From: Sphaerulina vaccinii
Lineage: Eukaryota; Ascomycota; Dothideomycetes; Mycosphaerellales; Mycosphaerellaceae
Assembly: GCA_022570795.1 (NCBI GenBank)
Contig: JAKUDP010000001.1
Span: 4,030,001 to 4,094,000, forward strand
DNA length: 64,000 nucleotides
Direction of reading: 5' to 3'
Part shown: positions 19,203 through 30,811 of the stretch, in pieces
Layout of the letters: the number at the start of each line of letters is the position of its first letter
Numbering within the stretch: the stretch's first letter is position 1
Translations under genes and position numbers: made by a program
The notes under the pieces: generated by a model
Databases searched by the model: none
Told to the model about the DNA's origin: nothing
What the model saw: the letters and a program-made list of their open reading frames with translations, nothing else

Positions 19203-20736
19203 CATGAGTCTTGAGGTCGATGTGAAGGTGGTTGGCAGTGCAATAGTGATTACTGCTGTTCTGTGTTGAGATGTGGTTGTGATGTGTGGAAGAAAGAAGT
19301 GCAGAAGTCGAAATCAAGTTGTGTCTGTTGTATGCCAATGAGCGCAACTTCACACAACTGCCACCAGCTACGACAATAGCAACGGCTCTTGCCATGAAAT
19401 AGTAAGATGCTGTCGTCGACAATAGGTAGCACTCTCAGTGAAGCAAAAGGAGGCTGGAATACTGACAAAAAGCTATTCCAAGCAGCAATATCGTGTTTCA
19501 TCGCGGAAGCTAGCAAAGCTTACCACAAGCGCGGGTCGGTGAAGTGAAGTGGAAGTGTAGCTGAGTTTCCAATTCGCGCTCAGCAAGGCGATCAGAGGAG
19601 GCTGTGAGCAAGCGTCTATCACTGCTGCTCCAGTGGAATGCTTTCTCATATATGTGCGAGCTTGGTCAGTTTGAGGAGCTCATGATGCAGCTCGAAATTG
19701 ACTGCTGGTGGTCCGCGAGGTGTGTCTTCACTGGACGATCCACTGCAGCTGGACGAGGGAAGACGTTCTGAACCTTGCCTTCAAACAGTTTCTGGGCCTC
19801 GACAGGGACTTGTGCGGGAGTCTGTGACCTGATCTCGGACATAGCGTGACGACTCTCCATGAGCAAAGCTCCAGACTGGGGAAGTCGGCCAGTGGCGCCC
19901 TTTCGCCATGTACACTGCCGTTTGCCATCTTCCGGTTTGGCTGGGACAATGGGAAGGCCTCGGTCCGCAAAGGAGGTCGAGAGTGCTGGGCTGGTCAGTG
20001 TTGCTTATGCTCCGACGTTCCGCTGACTTACGTGATAGTGTGATAGGTCTGTTGTCAACTTCCAGTCACAGCGATCGTAACCTCTATGTCCGGCACACTT
20101 CACCTCGTATGTACCACGAGGCCGGTGTCAACTGCCACCATGGCTGTCTCGAAAGCCATGACTGTGCAAGATGATCGGGTTTCTGTTTTGCGCGCGCCTT
20201 TGCCTGGCCGCGGTCTCTGCGTCTCGCTAGGCGCAGCTCTCAGTTCCGAGCTGGGGACTGCTCAAAGTTGCGAAGGAGAGAACTCTCCACAGTAGCAGAG
20301 TGGGCACGCAATCTTAGGTGAAGTCACACGCTCACGACTTACAGGGCGTGATCTGGGAGAGGTAGATTGCGGTTTTATCTCTCGAACTCTGCTCGGGGAA
20401 CTCGATGGGTATATATATGGGTCGATTCTGAGTCTATAAGTAAAGAGAGCAAGAATTTGTGGTTCAAGTGTGCTTGGTCTGGGGATGGGCGCGAAGGATA
20501 CATCCAGATAGATGCGCAATTTGCCATAAAGATGGACAGCACTCTCAGACAAAGGCCTCATTTGACCAAGGTGGAGCGACGAGCAGTGCAGAATATGGAA
20601 TGGATGCATTGATGACCTGCTATTATGTTGGAGGACTATCAACATGATATGAATCTGCTTCGAGTCGTGATTTGTCAAGGACGTCCTTATCCTCCACACC
20701 GACGTTGCTCCGTGGTTGCATTGGCGGCGAAGAAGT
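19203..20736. other. 1.5-kb stretch without a supported gene
   Basis: 5' flank of the minus-strand gene above, possibly with a 5' exon near 19203-19420, then the 3' flank of the next minus-strand gene. ORFs of 60-163 codons are present, but composition and lack of motifs argue against coding. Confidence 0.35.
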
Positions 20737-22521
20737 CTATTCGTCTTCATCATACTCGCTGATATCCGAGTCCTCGCTCTCAGTCACGCTATCCTGCTGC
20801 TCCAGATCCTCTTCGTCATCTGCGAAGCTTTCTTCCTCTGTTGCGCGTGAAGTGAGGCTTCGACGGACACGAGCGGAGCGACGAACTGTAGTGTATCCAT
20901 CAGACTGTACCTCCTGATTCACGACCTCTTCCTCATCTTGGTCGCTCTCGACTGCCTCTTCTTCAGACTCGTCGCTCAGGACGAGAGTCTTGCGTCGCTT
21001 GGTACCGATGTCCTCGTCATGATCGTCACTTCCTCGATTATTCGGTATACCTTCGTGAGCCTTGAGATTACTTGCCCGTGTACGATTAAAGTGCTTACGC
21101 ATAGCCTCATACTTCTCATTCAGATCCTCGCCTGGCTTGAGAGTATGCTTCGCTTGGGCCTTAAGTGCATTTGTGATTCGTTTTGTAACACTGTTGTAGC
21201 TGACTTCACTTCCTGATGCTTTGATATGCTCGTGCAACTCTGTGTTTGTGTACCTCTGAGCTGCTTGAAGAATGCGTAGACCCTCAATGTTGGCATCCAT
21301 CACATCACGATCTTCTCCGGTGGGCACTGCTTGATATTTGCTGCTGTGATGGGAGTTCCAGATGCGCCGGGGAGGTACGAAGTCGAGTCGGCCAGCTAAG
21401 ATTAACCTGTTCACCTCGTCTCCATGATTTGTGAAGCCCATGCGCACAGACTTCGCGAGAGCAGTCTTCACCTCTGGACTAAGCCGCACAGCTTGCATCT
21501 TGCCGGGCATTGGCTTCGTGGGTATGGTGGGCAGATCGCGTATCGAGACGAAAGGGCGATATGTCTCGGTGTAGCCATTGAAGAAGCCAGGTGTGAGCTG
21601 TCGGAACAAGAAGATCGTGTGTGTAGCAGACCTACGAGAAAGAGTCGATAGCACCTCCACAGTGCATTGATTATCTAGCAGTGTCACAATGCCAACCTCG
21701 ATAACACAACCGACACCTTGATGTCGGGAGCAGATCTCGAGATACTGCCGCGCACAGTCGATCTCCTTGTAGGCCAGCAGTGGCACCGCGCAGGAGTAAC
21801 GAGCGCTATCATGCTCGGGAATGCTGAAGTCATTTGCGACATCGAGCCCAGACGCGAGCTGAAGAGAGCGTGGCAAGCTGAAGAGAGAAGTCATCTGCGC
21901 TGATGTCGGGATGATGAAAGTCGCCTGGAATGGTAGCAGAGATGCCTCGAATGCCGCGCCTGCGGAAGTGCTGTTGTCTGGCCCAATGGCAGAGCCATAC
22001 TGAACTGCGACGCCCAGCTGGTGTAATGCAAAGGCAGTTCCTTTGACAGGTACTGGCGGTGCATTTGGGTGAGCGAAGAACAATTTGTCGAAGTAGGCTT
22101 CCGCCAGTGGTGGTAATCTGTGGTCACTAGGATAGTGGTTCATTGCGGCGGTATTGCATTCATGAGCTGAAGGTCGCGAGTGTTCAATAGTGGCAGTAGA
22201 GGAGCAAGGTTCGGAGAAGCGGTCGTGCATAGGTGAGTCAAAGACTGGTTCGAATGAGGTCGAAGAGGTGGTGAAGGTGTCTGGCTGTCGGCCTGCGGCA
22301 TGGCATCGTGCAGCAGGTGGGATGTTGTTACAGCTGGAATATGTCTGATTATTTGGCACACTTTCGAACGCGGTTGGAAGCTCATCCTGCACCGAAGAGA
22401 AGACACCGTCCGGAGTCAAGTAAGTCGAGGAAGACTCGAAGTGGCATTGAGCCATACTGATGTTCTGCTGATGGAGTGGTGCCAAAGAAGCTGGGTATAT
22501 CAAACACTGATGAATGTTCAT
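20737..22521 (-). CDS. hypothetical acidic-tailed nuclear protein
   Basis: 594 residues in one exon; a second ATG at residue 23 (22455) is possible. The N-terminal 130 residues are Ser/Thr-rich. Residues about 140-340 look globular (LPPLAEAYFDKLFFAHPNAPPVPVKGTAFALHQLGVAVQYG; ARQYLEICSRHQGVGCVIEVGIVTLLDNQCTVEVLSTLSRRSATHTIFLFRQL). The next part has a conserved-looking basic segment (MQAVRLSPEVKTALAKSVRMGFTNHGDEVNRLILAGRLDFVPPRR). The last 130 residues alternate basic clusters (GTKRRKTLV, RRSARVRRSL) with long Glu/Asp runs, as in chromatin-associated proteins. No known domain recognised. Confidence 0.65.
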   Translation of the reverse strand: MNIHQCLIYPASLAPLHQQNISMAQCHFESSSTYLTPDGVFSSVQDELPTAFESVPNNQTYSSCNNIPPAARCHAAGRQPDTFTTSSTSFEPVFDSPMHDRFSEPCSSTATIEHSRPSAHECNTAAMNHYPSDHRLPPLAEAYFDKLFFAHPNAPPVPVKGTAFALHQLGVAVQYGSAIGPDNSTSAGAAFEASLLPFQATFIIPTSAQMTSLFSLPRSLQLASGLDVANDFSIPEHDSARYSCAVPLLAYKEIDCARQYLEICSRHQGVGCVIEVGIVTLLDNQCTVEVLSTLSRRSATHTIFLFRQLTPGFFNGYTETYRPFVSIRDLPTIPTKPMPGKMQAVRLSPEVKTALAKSVRMGFTNHGDEVNRLILAGRLDFVPPRRIWNSHHSSKYQAVPTGEDRDVMDANIEGLRILQAAQRYTNTELHEHIKASGSEVSYNSVTKRITNALKAQAKHTLKPGEDLNEKYEAMRKHFNRTRASNLKAHEGIPNNRGSDDHDEDIGTKRRKTLVLSDESEEEAVESDQDEEEVVNQEVQSDGYTTVRRSARVRRSLTSRATEEESFADDEEDLEQQDSVTESEDSDISEYDEDE

Positions 22522-22904
22522 CAGTGACGTTTGGTTGCCGCGATGTTTGCGAGCACAAAGATGGTTGACATTGCCAAGCTTCGCTGAGACATTGTTGTCT
22601 CATACCACAAAATGCTCAACGACAAGCACACCATCAACTACCCGTCTCATGCTCCAAGCAAGACAACTGGAATATGTAACCTTGTGGAACAGCACCGTGA
22701 TTAGCCGGGCCCGCATAATGCCCTCAGATACTCGTTCGCAGGATGCAACATCCTGGCGACTCTTTCTGTCTCGCATTACTCCTCGTCGATGCAGCGAGGG
22801 ATGCGTCTGCGAACTCGGTCGTTTCATCTCCATTGAGATATTCAGCATCATCTGCGACCTCTTCTCCATCCCCACTTCCCACTTCCTGTCGTCGGCTCAC
22901 TCCA
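22522..22904. other. intergenic stretch
   Basis: Promoter side of the 594-residue gene and 3' flank of the TatD-type gene. No supported feature. Confidence 0.35.
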
Positions 22905-24178
22905 TCAGCTTCTGCCGAGCGCAAATCTCTTCCAATTCATGCCCAGTCTCTTGACACCATCTTCCAATTCCCAGCCCTTGACCTCACAGATCTTCCTTAC
23001 ACCTTCCTCAAGATACTGGTCCATCCTCTCACCAGCCGTATGCAGATCGCTCTCAATCAAGACCTTATCATCAGGTACAGCCTTCACTGCCGCTTCTACT
23101 TTCCCAGCTCCATCTTCAGCCCAAGCATTGATCGTAGTGCTGAAGCTGAAGAAGATCTCGCAAGGAATAGAAGGCGCAAGATATTGCTTTACTGTCTCTG
23201 CTGGTCCAGAGAAAGAGTGCAGACATATGCGAGGTGGATATGGCTTAGGTCCCGATGCTGGTGCTTCTTCGTCATCTTCAGCTTCAGCATGAGCTTTCAC
23301 TGCAGCTTCCTCCCTCTTCTGTTCCCTCTTCGACAAGACTTTCTTTTCATGTCCCTTCCAGGTCTGAGCCAGAGTTTCGTATACCACACCATGAGCCTGA
23401 ACGCCGTGGCATGATACTGCACGTTGCATCTCACCGGCAAGTGCCAGTTGTGCTAGTAAGACTTTCTTCTGATGCTCCATGCTGACCTTGTATGGGCTGA
23501 GCTTTCGTCCTTCGCGTCCTCCTGGTGTGAGTCCTTCGTCTCGATTCCCTGATTGTTCGGGCACAGGAAGTCGGAAGCCTCGGTCTAGCCCGACTTCTCC
23601 GATCAGTGCTAATGGGTACTGCTGCAGATAATCCCGAGTCTGAGCAAGGAAGCGACGAAATGGGAGAGGCTCTGGCAACGAGCGGAGGAAGTCCTGGTCT
23701 TCTGGCTTAGGTGTAAGCACACTCTCGTAGTGTGAGAGTTTCTGCTCTGCACTGAGTGATGGTGCGTTGCCATACTCTGACTCGTCGTACATCTGGTATG
23801 AGAACCAAGGATGCCAGCCAAATGCGGGGATGATCTTGTGTTGCTTACTGACATATCGTCAGCTTGAGCATGTATATGAACATTCATTGCAGCACCGTAG
23901 GTCCTTCCGACCTACCTCCAGTCCATCTCTTCTTGAGCTGCTTCAGCTTCTGTAAAGCCCAAGTCGTCCGCAGCTTTTGCCACAAGTTCCTGGTCCTGTG
24001 CTCGAGTGGCCATAACCGTGAGGATTTTTGCATGCATGCCTTTGATCTCTTTCAGGCTGGACAGAGTGTCCGTGGGATGGCAGTGAGCATCGAAGACTCC
24101 CAAATGCCACGGGAAGTCATCTTTGCCGCTGGATTGTACCATGTTGAAGCCCTTTTCTCGGCCAGGAGCGGGATTCAA
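22905..24178 (-). CDS. TatD-family metal-dependent hydrolase (Scn1-like), complement(join(22905..23847,23916..24178))
   Basis: A 68-bp intron (23848..23915, GTAGGT..GTCAG) joins two exons in phase to 401 residues. Metal-binding features of TatD nucleases are visible: FDAHCHPTD (HxH, about residues 29-37), PAFGWHPWFS just after the splice, ALIGEVGLDRGF (Glu ligand), AVSCHGVQAHG and RICLHSFSGPAE (His ligands), and VLIESDLHT near the C-terminus (Asp). The family comprises 3'-5' exonucleases/deoxyribonucleases with a TIM-barrel fold. The larger size and a charged insertion (KREQKREEAAVKAHAEAEDDEE) resemble the fission yeast Cut9-interacting protein Scn1 group rather than bacterial TatD. The substrate in this fungus is unknown. 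Confidence 0.85.
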
Positions 24179-24552
24179 GTATAACTTCTCCCAAGTCAGA
24201 AGTAGCGGTACTTTCTCGATGAAATCGGCGTCCAGAACTGTGTCACTGCCTCAGAAGCCGATGGCATGATCGATGGTGAACGGCAGGAATGAGGTCGAAC
24301 GTAGTCGCCAAGACACGGATATGCCTCCGCTCTAGCCTCATTGGTGAATGGTTCGATATTGGTCATAGAACCTCCTTGAACTGGGACTCGGCAACCTCAA
24401 CCTTCCAACATCGGTCCTTCCATCCAAAAATCATCTTCTTCATCACGAAGAAGGCGGCGTCCTCTTCCCAAGATGTGATCCTTCAAGTCGGGAGCAGTCT
24501 TGCTGCTTCAGACACAAACAAACATCAAATCTCACGAATCCGGCGGCATACC

Positions 24553-25467
24553 ATGAATATCTTCATATACACAGCATTTCTCGGCTGCCTTTGCCTCACG
24601 TCAGCAGCACTCGTCGTCTTCCCGTTGATACTCTTCAGTCCGGTCATCCTCTGGAGAGCTGGGCCAATTATGCTAGCGAGGGCATGGGTCGCCTGGTTTA
24701 CCATTATCATACACGGACTCGACTATCTCCTCGGCTGCGGAGTTTTACTATACCGCTGGATAACACGACCTCCAGCACACCGCGTAGAGAGACGTGTTCG
24801 GCAGGCCGCTCCGTGGCCCGGCTGGGTTTTCATGATCATATACGGAGTCGGCTATCTTCTCGGATCCGGATTGGCACTATACCGCTGGATATACAGACGA
24901 ACAGTACAACTTCCAGCACATTTTGCAGAGAGACGTGTTCAGCAGGCCGCCCTGGGAGCGATCGTGCCACGTGTTACCTCCAACGCCTCCACCCAGACCT
25001 TTCCTCCCCAAAGGCCCATCTTGACTCCACGAACCTTGTCAACACCCAGGCCAACAAGCAGTGCTCCATTCGTCCCTCAGCAGATGCCCACATCTACGAG
25101 AGACTTAGCCCAAGACGCGGAGTATATGGCTTCCACCTTCGGATCTCACATCAGAGACAGCGACAAAGACTACGCGTACAGCCTGAATATGTCCCCTGAA
25201 GGCGCCAGCAGGCTATCGAGTCGTCGCTCTAGTAGGGCAGGATCGACTGCGGATCTCAATGGACTGGCAGCAATGTCTACACCACGAGTCATCTCCTCAG
25301 AGAATATGACACCACGCGTCGCTAGAAGCAGAGCTGGATCCTTTGACTTCGGAGCCATGCCTGAGAGTGTTACCAATGGTGATACGGAGAGTCGCAGGGA
25401 CAGCAAAAGGCATAAGCGGACTCATACGGAAGATAGCGATGAATTGGAAGTGGCGTTTGGGGCTTGA
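24553..25467 (+). CDS. membrane protein with internally duplicated two-span unit
   Basis: The open frame reaches upstream to 24289, but the ATG at 24553 (context ACCATGA) gives a natural start with a signal-anchor-like hydrophobic N-terminus (MNIFIYTAFLGCLCLTSAALVV), 304 residues. Two consecutive units of about 45 residues are clearly related: HGLDYLLGCGVLLYRWITR..AHRVERRVRQAA and YGVGYLLGSGLALYRWIYR..AHFAERRVQQAA, each with a hydrophobic span followed by a basic stretch. The rest (about residues 150-304) is hydrophilic, Ser/Thr/Arg-rich, with repeated SxxTPRV motifs and a basic cluster (RRDSKRHKRTH). Probably an endomembrane or plasma-membrane protein with a cytosolic tail. No family recognised. 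Confidence 0.65.
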   Translation: MNIFIYTAFLGCLCLTSAALVVFPLILFSPVILWRAGPIMLARAWVAWFTIIIHGLDYLLGCGVLLYRWITRPPAHRVERRVRQAAPWPGWVFMIIYGVGYLLGSGLALYRWIYRRTVQLPAHFAERRVQQAALGAIVPRVTSNASTQTFPPQRPILTPRTLSTPRPTSSAPFVPQQMPTSTRDLAQDAEYMASTFGSHIRDSDKDYAYSLNMSPEGASRLSSRRSSRAGSTADLNGLAAMSTPRVISSENMTPRVARSRAGSFDFGAMPESVTNGDTESRRDSKRHKRTHTEDSDELEVAFGA

Positions 25468-25831
25468 AAGGAGCTCTTTGTTTCTGCGAATGAGCAAACG
25501 CAATGCGATTGAGAGGGACTGTGGGGCGCTGAGATTGGATTGCTTTGTTCTAAAGACATAGCATCTCAATCTGATCTCACTTCTGCAACGTCTGCTCTTC
25601 CTTGCTGGTTCTTCTCCATACACTTTCGCTGCGACTGGATCCGTCCGCCGGCTATTATACACTCTGCGCTCTACTGTATATCCTTCCTGCGACTCATATA
25701 CACCATCCTACGTCCCGGCTCCATGCCTCTCGCCGATCTTGCTCCCTGAGATGATGTAGATGACGCGCATGCATAACGCTTCAATCTGATGCTAGCCTGT
25801 TCTTCTCTACCATAGTCTGGAAATTGCCACT
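25468..25831. other. convergent intergenic stretch
   Basis: Shared 3' flanks of the plus-strand membrane-protein gene and the minus-strand gene that follows. No supported feature. Confidence 0.4.
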
Positions 25832-26827
25832 CTAGTCAGAAAGCAACAGCAGGCTGATACACTCATCACCGTCGTCTTCGCCTACGATCTTCGGCTTCTG
25901 TGGTAATGGCGTCCTCGCTATAGCCTTCTTGGTCTCATCTCTGAAGCAGTCTGCGCGGCCACAGACAAGACCTGGTACTTTCTTGTTCATATGATACGAT
26001 GCTTTGAGCTTTCGTTGAATGGGCAAGCCGCTGCGCATATCGCCGTTCTCGTCACACACAGACTCTCGTCGCTTCATATGATGTACCAGCTCAATCGTGT
26101 CTGCTGGTGCTGGTGAAGCTGGCGCTGTGATGATGATGCCTGGACAGTCGGAATTGCGAGGTCGATTATCCAAGGAGGAGATGTCGCTGTCTTCTGCGGC
26201 TGCTAAGCGGAGGTTGTTGAGAGCCTTCACTGAGCGAATTCTGCGCTCTCTGGTGATATCGTCGTCGCCTGCTGGTTGCGCTGTCTCCTCTGCTGGCGGC
26301 GCGCTCAGAGGTGGCGGAGCGGAGACACAGGATGTGGTCTTAATCGACTCGAGTCGCTGATATACCTTGCTGAAACACTTCTCTCTCTTGATGGTCTTGC
26401 TTCGAGCTATCGGCAGTGTTGCTGCCACGATTGGCGCAGTCCGAGAGGACATAGCGGAGCTATTCGAGGTGGTAGTCCTTGACTCGATGGTTGCCAATGA
26501 CTTCTCGCTGCTATCACTAGGAGACGAAGGTGGTGCTGAGGGCGAGATGTCATCGTCGTCTATGCCTTCGAATCGCACGCGCTTCTTGTTGCGCGCCTTG
26601 TATGGCGGTGGCTCGCTGTCTACTTCCTTCTTTGAGGTGAAGCTGAAGCAGCTGTTGACGAGGTGCGCGACGCCGCATACCATTGCGCCGATCACTATGC
26701 CGCAGGGCACTGCGCTCAAGACTCTCTCTGCCTTTCTCTTCGCCGGCGGTGAGCGCTTGACACGCATTGCGGAGCGTCGATATGCCTTCTCGTCTCGCGC
26801 TCTCTGCTGTGTGTGCTTGTCTCCCAT
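25832..26827 (-). CDS. hypothetical single-span protein
   Basis: 331 residues from the ATG at 26827, which has good context (ATCATGGGA); the frame stays open to an earlier ATG at 26941. A basic N-terminus (RDEKAYRRSAMRVKRSPPAKRKAERV) precedes one hydrophobic segment (VLSAVPCGIVIGAMVCGVAHLV, about residues 35-56), so a membrane-anchored protein with a large hydrophilic C-terminal part is likely. That part has a basic motif (KARNKKRVRFEG), acidic and Ser-rich stretches, and a final PKIVGEDDGDECISLLLL. No domain recognised and function unknown. Confidence 0.55.
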   Translation of the reverse strand: MGDKHTQQRARDEKAYRRSAMRVKRSPPAKRKAERVLSAVPCGIVIGAMVCGVAHLVNSCFSFTSKKEVDSEPPPYKARNKKRVRFEGIDDDDISPSAPPSSPSDSSEKSLATIESRTTTSNSSAMSSRTAPIVAATLPIARSKTIKREKCFSKVYQRLESIKTTSCVSAPPPLSAPPAEETAQPAGDDDITRERRIRSVKALNNLRLAAAEDSDISSLDNRPRNSDCPGIIITAPASPAPADTIELVHHMKRRESVCDENGDMRSGLPIQRKLKASYHMNKKVPGLVCGRADCFRDETKKAIARTPLPQKPKIVGEDDGDECISLLLLSD

Positions 26828-27377
26828 GATGGCGTTCGAGTGGAACATGAGGTGCGATGTCAATGTCGCTTCGGTGGTGTTTCGCGAGGGAGAAGTTGGC
26901 GGTAGGGGTCCGCACTTGCACATGACAGAAGATTGTTGCACTTCTGTCCAAGGATAGACTACGACTGCCCTTTCGAGACCTCATATCGCCTCTCTAGAGC
27001 TATATCTCGCGCTTCTGGCACGGCTATTTCCGTGGAGCCCCGTTTGGTGGTCGAGAAGGACTGCTGGAGGCTGGAGATCTTGACATCGCGACTTGACATC
27101 CACCAACACTTCACTTACTTCACCCACCACCACCACCTCCACTGACCCCTTTTGACCACAACACACCTTCAACACCTGCACATACCTCCTTACCATGCGA
27201 GTACCACTTCACGCCGCGCCGCCCCTGCTTACCGCACACATTGGCATCACCAGCGCGCATTTCGTTGACGGCAGGCGCGCTCTCCGTACGGCATTGCGAC
27301 CACCACGCCGCCGTTGCAACACACACCCCTCAGCACCGCCAATTGACGCGACCTCAGAGAACGACGGGGCCTTTAAC
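26828..27377. other. divergent intergenic stretch
   Basis: Shared upstream region for the minus-strand gene at 25832 and the plus-strand gene at 27378. The plus frame is open back to 27195, but the extra residues look random. A CACC-rich pyrimidine run lies at 27120-27145. Confidence 0.45.
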
Positions 27378-29001
27378 ATGGCTAACCTCACTAATTACGA
27401 ACCGGAGGTCGACATGAATGACTGGTTCGACTTCGACATGCTTTCAAACGACGATGGCGACGCCGCCGCTGGCACAACATTCGACACTGCCGCACCTCAC
27501 GACAACCACCACGCCGACACGATGACGTCTTCTTTCCTTGGTGGCGAGGAGGATGCTCCTGGTGAAGTGGAAGACCAGGACTGGATCGATGAGAGAAACA
27601 CCGTTCTCCCAGCATCGAACCAACTTCCACTCTCTACGTCTGGCGGACTGCCATCCTACCTAGGTGGACCAGCAGATTTGTCCAGTTCGACACCGGATCC
27701 AGGCACAATGCTGGACAACTCTGCTCTGAAATCCAGAAAGCGTGGCCTTAACTCCGACAGCGAAGATATGCCAGAGCTTGAGGAGGGCTCACTACGGGAC
27801 ATAAAGCGTCCGATGATCACCAGGAATGATAGCTTTGCTAATTTCGGCTCGACCTTCGGGCCGCAGCCAATGACGGCTCCAAGTTCAGGACTCTCACCAT
27901 TCGACTTCCCAGTTTTCGGTAAGTTACCACGCCGTTTTTGGCGAGAACCTGCCGCCGAGCGAGTGTTCTCATGCTTTTGGAGCTTATGCTGACAGCAAGA
28001 TAGCACATAACCCATTCACACCTACGTTTGGTGGATATCCACTTCCAGCAGCAGGACTGCCACCGCCATATCCCGGCCTGAATATCCCAGCTCCGGTACC
28101 AGTGACCCAAGCACCCACGATTCCAGCCCTCATGCCTCCACCAGCTATCATGGGCCCTCCACCAGCACCTATAGTTGCACCACAAACAGCTCCTCCACAG
28201 AAAGCTACTGTACGCGCTACACATCGCTCTATAGTTGAGGAGACTGCTCATCTCCCTGGACAAGCACCATTAGTCCCACATCCCAATCTCGTAGGTCAAG
28301 CTTGGGACTTCAACACGCATCCTCCTCCACCACCAGATCAGAACCTCCTGCAAGCGACGGCCACGTATCCATTGCAGGAGAACGAGAGGATATCGCCTTA
28401 TGGTAAGCTCGACATCACACTGGATATCACCCTGGGCGAATTAGCAATCATCCTCCCAAACGCCCTGCAGAATCCCGAAGCGTGCATGCGACCTTACAAG
28501 AACGGAGTTAAGGACGGCACTCTCGCTGAGATGCAAATGTCCTCGCGCCCCCGCTTCACCTGGGATGGAAGAAGCAAAATCATCCAAAAGCTGAAGCAGC
28601 AGAGAGGCTTCGCGGTGAAGCATGTACTCAATGCCGGAAATGGCAAGTGGTCTGTAGCGTACGAGATCCCGGACCAGGATATGACTTCCTCCACTTGGCA
28701 GACCCGCCCCTCCAACCGCATTATCGCTCCTCCAAATTTCGGCTATGTCAAATTGAAGGAGGTATACCGCAACATTCCTCGAAATAAGCTTCCCACAGGC
28801 GATGATCGCTGGATTTTGACCATGTGCTGCGAATTTCAAATGGATCATCCTGATCTTGACCTGGATACGTCCCCGGCCCACATCAATTTCATTAGGCAAT
28901 TCATCACCCTGCCAGCACACGCATTGCAGCATGCGGGATTCCCTACCCACGACCACGCCACCATTGCTCGGCACAATGCAATTCAGCACACTTATGTGTA
29001 G
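27378..29001 (+). CDS. hypothetical Pro-rich protein, join(27378..27918,28004..29001)
   Basis: An 85-bp intron (27919..28003, GTAAGT..GATAG) joins two exons in phase (FPVFG|AHNPFTPTFGG); 512 residues from the ATG at 27378 (AACATGG). The N-terminal third is acidic (MNDWFDFDMLSNDDGD, then GGEEDAPGEVEDQD). The middle is Pro-rich (PPAIMGPPPAPIVAP). The C-terminal 200 residues look globular, and several blocks resemble the neighbour at 30812: ITLGELAIILPN, a YKNGV segment, and FGYVKLKEVYRNIPRNKLP compared with WKDIRLDDFYGHIPRDLWP. The acidic-plus-Pro-rich composition would fit a transcriptional regulator, but this is speculative. Confidence 0.65.
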
Positions 29002-30811
29002 AGAATCAACACTCGAATCTCTAGGACACGACTATTACGGCATCACGAATGGGATCGTTTCCCGGCAGGTCTGGGAACTATGCGATTCTGCTTCCTACCC
29101 GCCTGGAAAGCTTTTGAAATTACTAATATGGAGACATCGGGAGGGACTTGGGACGATATTGAGAAGGAATGGGCAGGACTTTGGGAAGGTTATCAAAGGC
29201 TTGAGATTGGCACATCTTGAGATACGGCGACATTGTATTATATGGATATGGAGAATTCGAGCCATGGAGATCGTGCATCACGGGGCTCCCGGAGGATGAA
29301 ATGAATTTGGGACGACGAGATCATGAGGTTACGAAATGGAGACGACACGAGCAGAACGATATGCATGAGGCTACGAAGGATATGAATTACGGACTTCTGG
29401 AGCTTTCGATTATAGGATCATAGGTCACAGAGAGTTGCAATTGACGACCTTGGGCTGTGAGAGAGACTTAGAGATTAGGTGATCTGGCACCCGGTCTACC
29501 AATGCAGCAGTACTAGCAATCTGCCTAAGTTGTACGTAGATTTGTGGATCTTTCTACTGCTACTTGCGAACATTCATAGTCAAGGTCATACTCAATGGAA
29601 CGATGACAGTCTTGCTCATCTCACTCTCACCAATGGGGTACTAGGACAATCTCTGAGTCGATTCGAGAAACGGAGATCATCAAGGTCTCTTACACCTTGC
29701 ACAGTTGCAGCACTGTCGATCAAGCATCTTATCTCTGATAGCTCGGGAAGAGCAGTACCCACATGGTCGGTACCTCCGAGTGCATAGAGCTAGAAGGGAT
29801 GCATAGACAAGCAAACATATCTGTCATTGATGATTCAACATACTTGGAAAGCTAATGGTTCGGTCTGGAGAGCTCTGGAAGGATGACCCTCTTGCTGCAA
29901 CCCTCTGTGTCTTCGAGATGTCACTACCGTAGTTCAAGTGACTGATGAAGTACAAAGATGTTGTTTGCTGCGATCTGCGACTGGACAGGATATCTGCACA
30001 TTGCCTGCAGATCTTCGAGCCAAAGTCTATATACACCACTCCTGCCAAGGCGAACACTACTCTACGAAGAACGAAACTGATCCTATATCAGGGCTATCCG
30101 AGAAGATGGCAGTCTTCTGCGTCAAGACAGCACTCACTGTTGCGTTCCTTCTCCGAAAACCCCTCCCAACCACTTCACCATGCGTTGTGTAGCCAACATT
30201 GCGTAGCCTACACGCTGTGAAGCAGAACCTTCAGCATTGCTATTGTCGTAACACATTCAATGGCAGCTGTGGCTTCTGTGAGCATGTGAAGCAAGCGCTA
30301 CACCAAGCAAATGGCAACTTCACTTACGAACGTCAAAATAAGCTTTCGCTAAGCAGGGTTACGAGTGCTTCATATCCACTTCTGCCATTCTTAACGGGCT
30401 TAATCGCTCTGTGAATAGCAATATGAATGTATCTTTGCTGTTCGCGACAATAGCAGCTCAATTGAACAACAAGCCAGGAAACATCGATTGTTCCTATTGT
30501 GAGCATGTTGTTGAATCCACTTACAGCATGCTACGCACTATATCTTCTCCGACTTGGAGTGGAACTCCTTCCTCCTTACCCACTACACCATCTCGGTAAG
30601 TACCTTCTCTTCCTCCAGCACAACTTCTACACTTACAGCATGTTGAGCTAACTTCTCTTTTCACAGCATCACTCTGAGATTTCTCAGAGTCAGAGCCAAC
30701 AGCAGTAGATCTGCACAAGTATACAAACATCCTGGTCATATGTGAGATGCGTTGTACAGTCTGCCCTTCGCGAAAGTGACTAACATGTTCCCAGTCTCGA
30801 ACATCTCCATC
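29002..30811. other. 1.8-kb stretch without a supported gene
   Basis: No convincing gene model. Two short segments near 30250-30330 and 30466-30540 encode similar words around CGFCEHV and CSYCEHV and share TGTGAGCATGT; they might be remnants of a small cysteine-containing gene. The 3' flank of the preceding gene is rich in short ORFs without motifs. Confidence 0.35.

Noticed and set aside
20262..20753. 163-codon minus-strand ORF
   Set aside because: Low-complexity, His/Ser/Arg-rich text overlapping the end of a well-supported gene; no family features.
27195..27377. Upstream start for the gene at 27378
   Set aside because: The added residues are Arg/Pro/Ala-rich and random-looking, while 27378 has better context and a plausible N-terminus.
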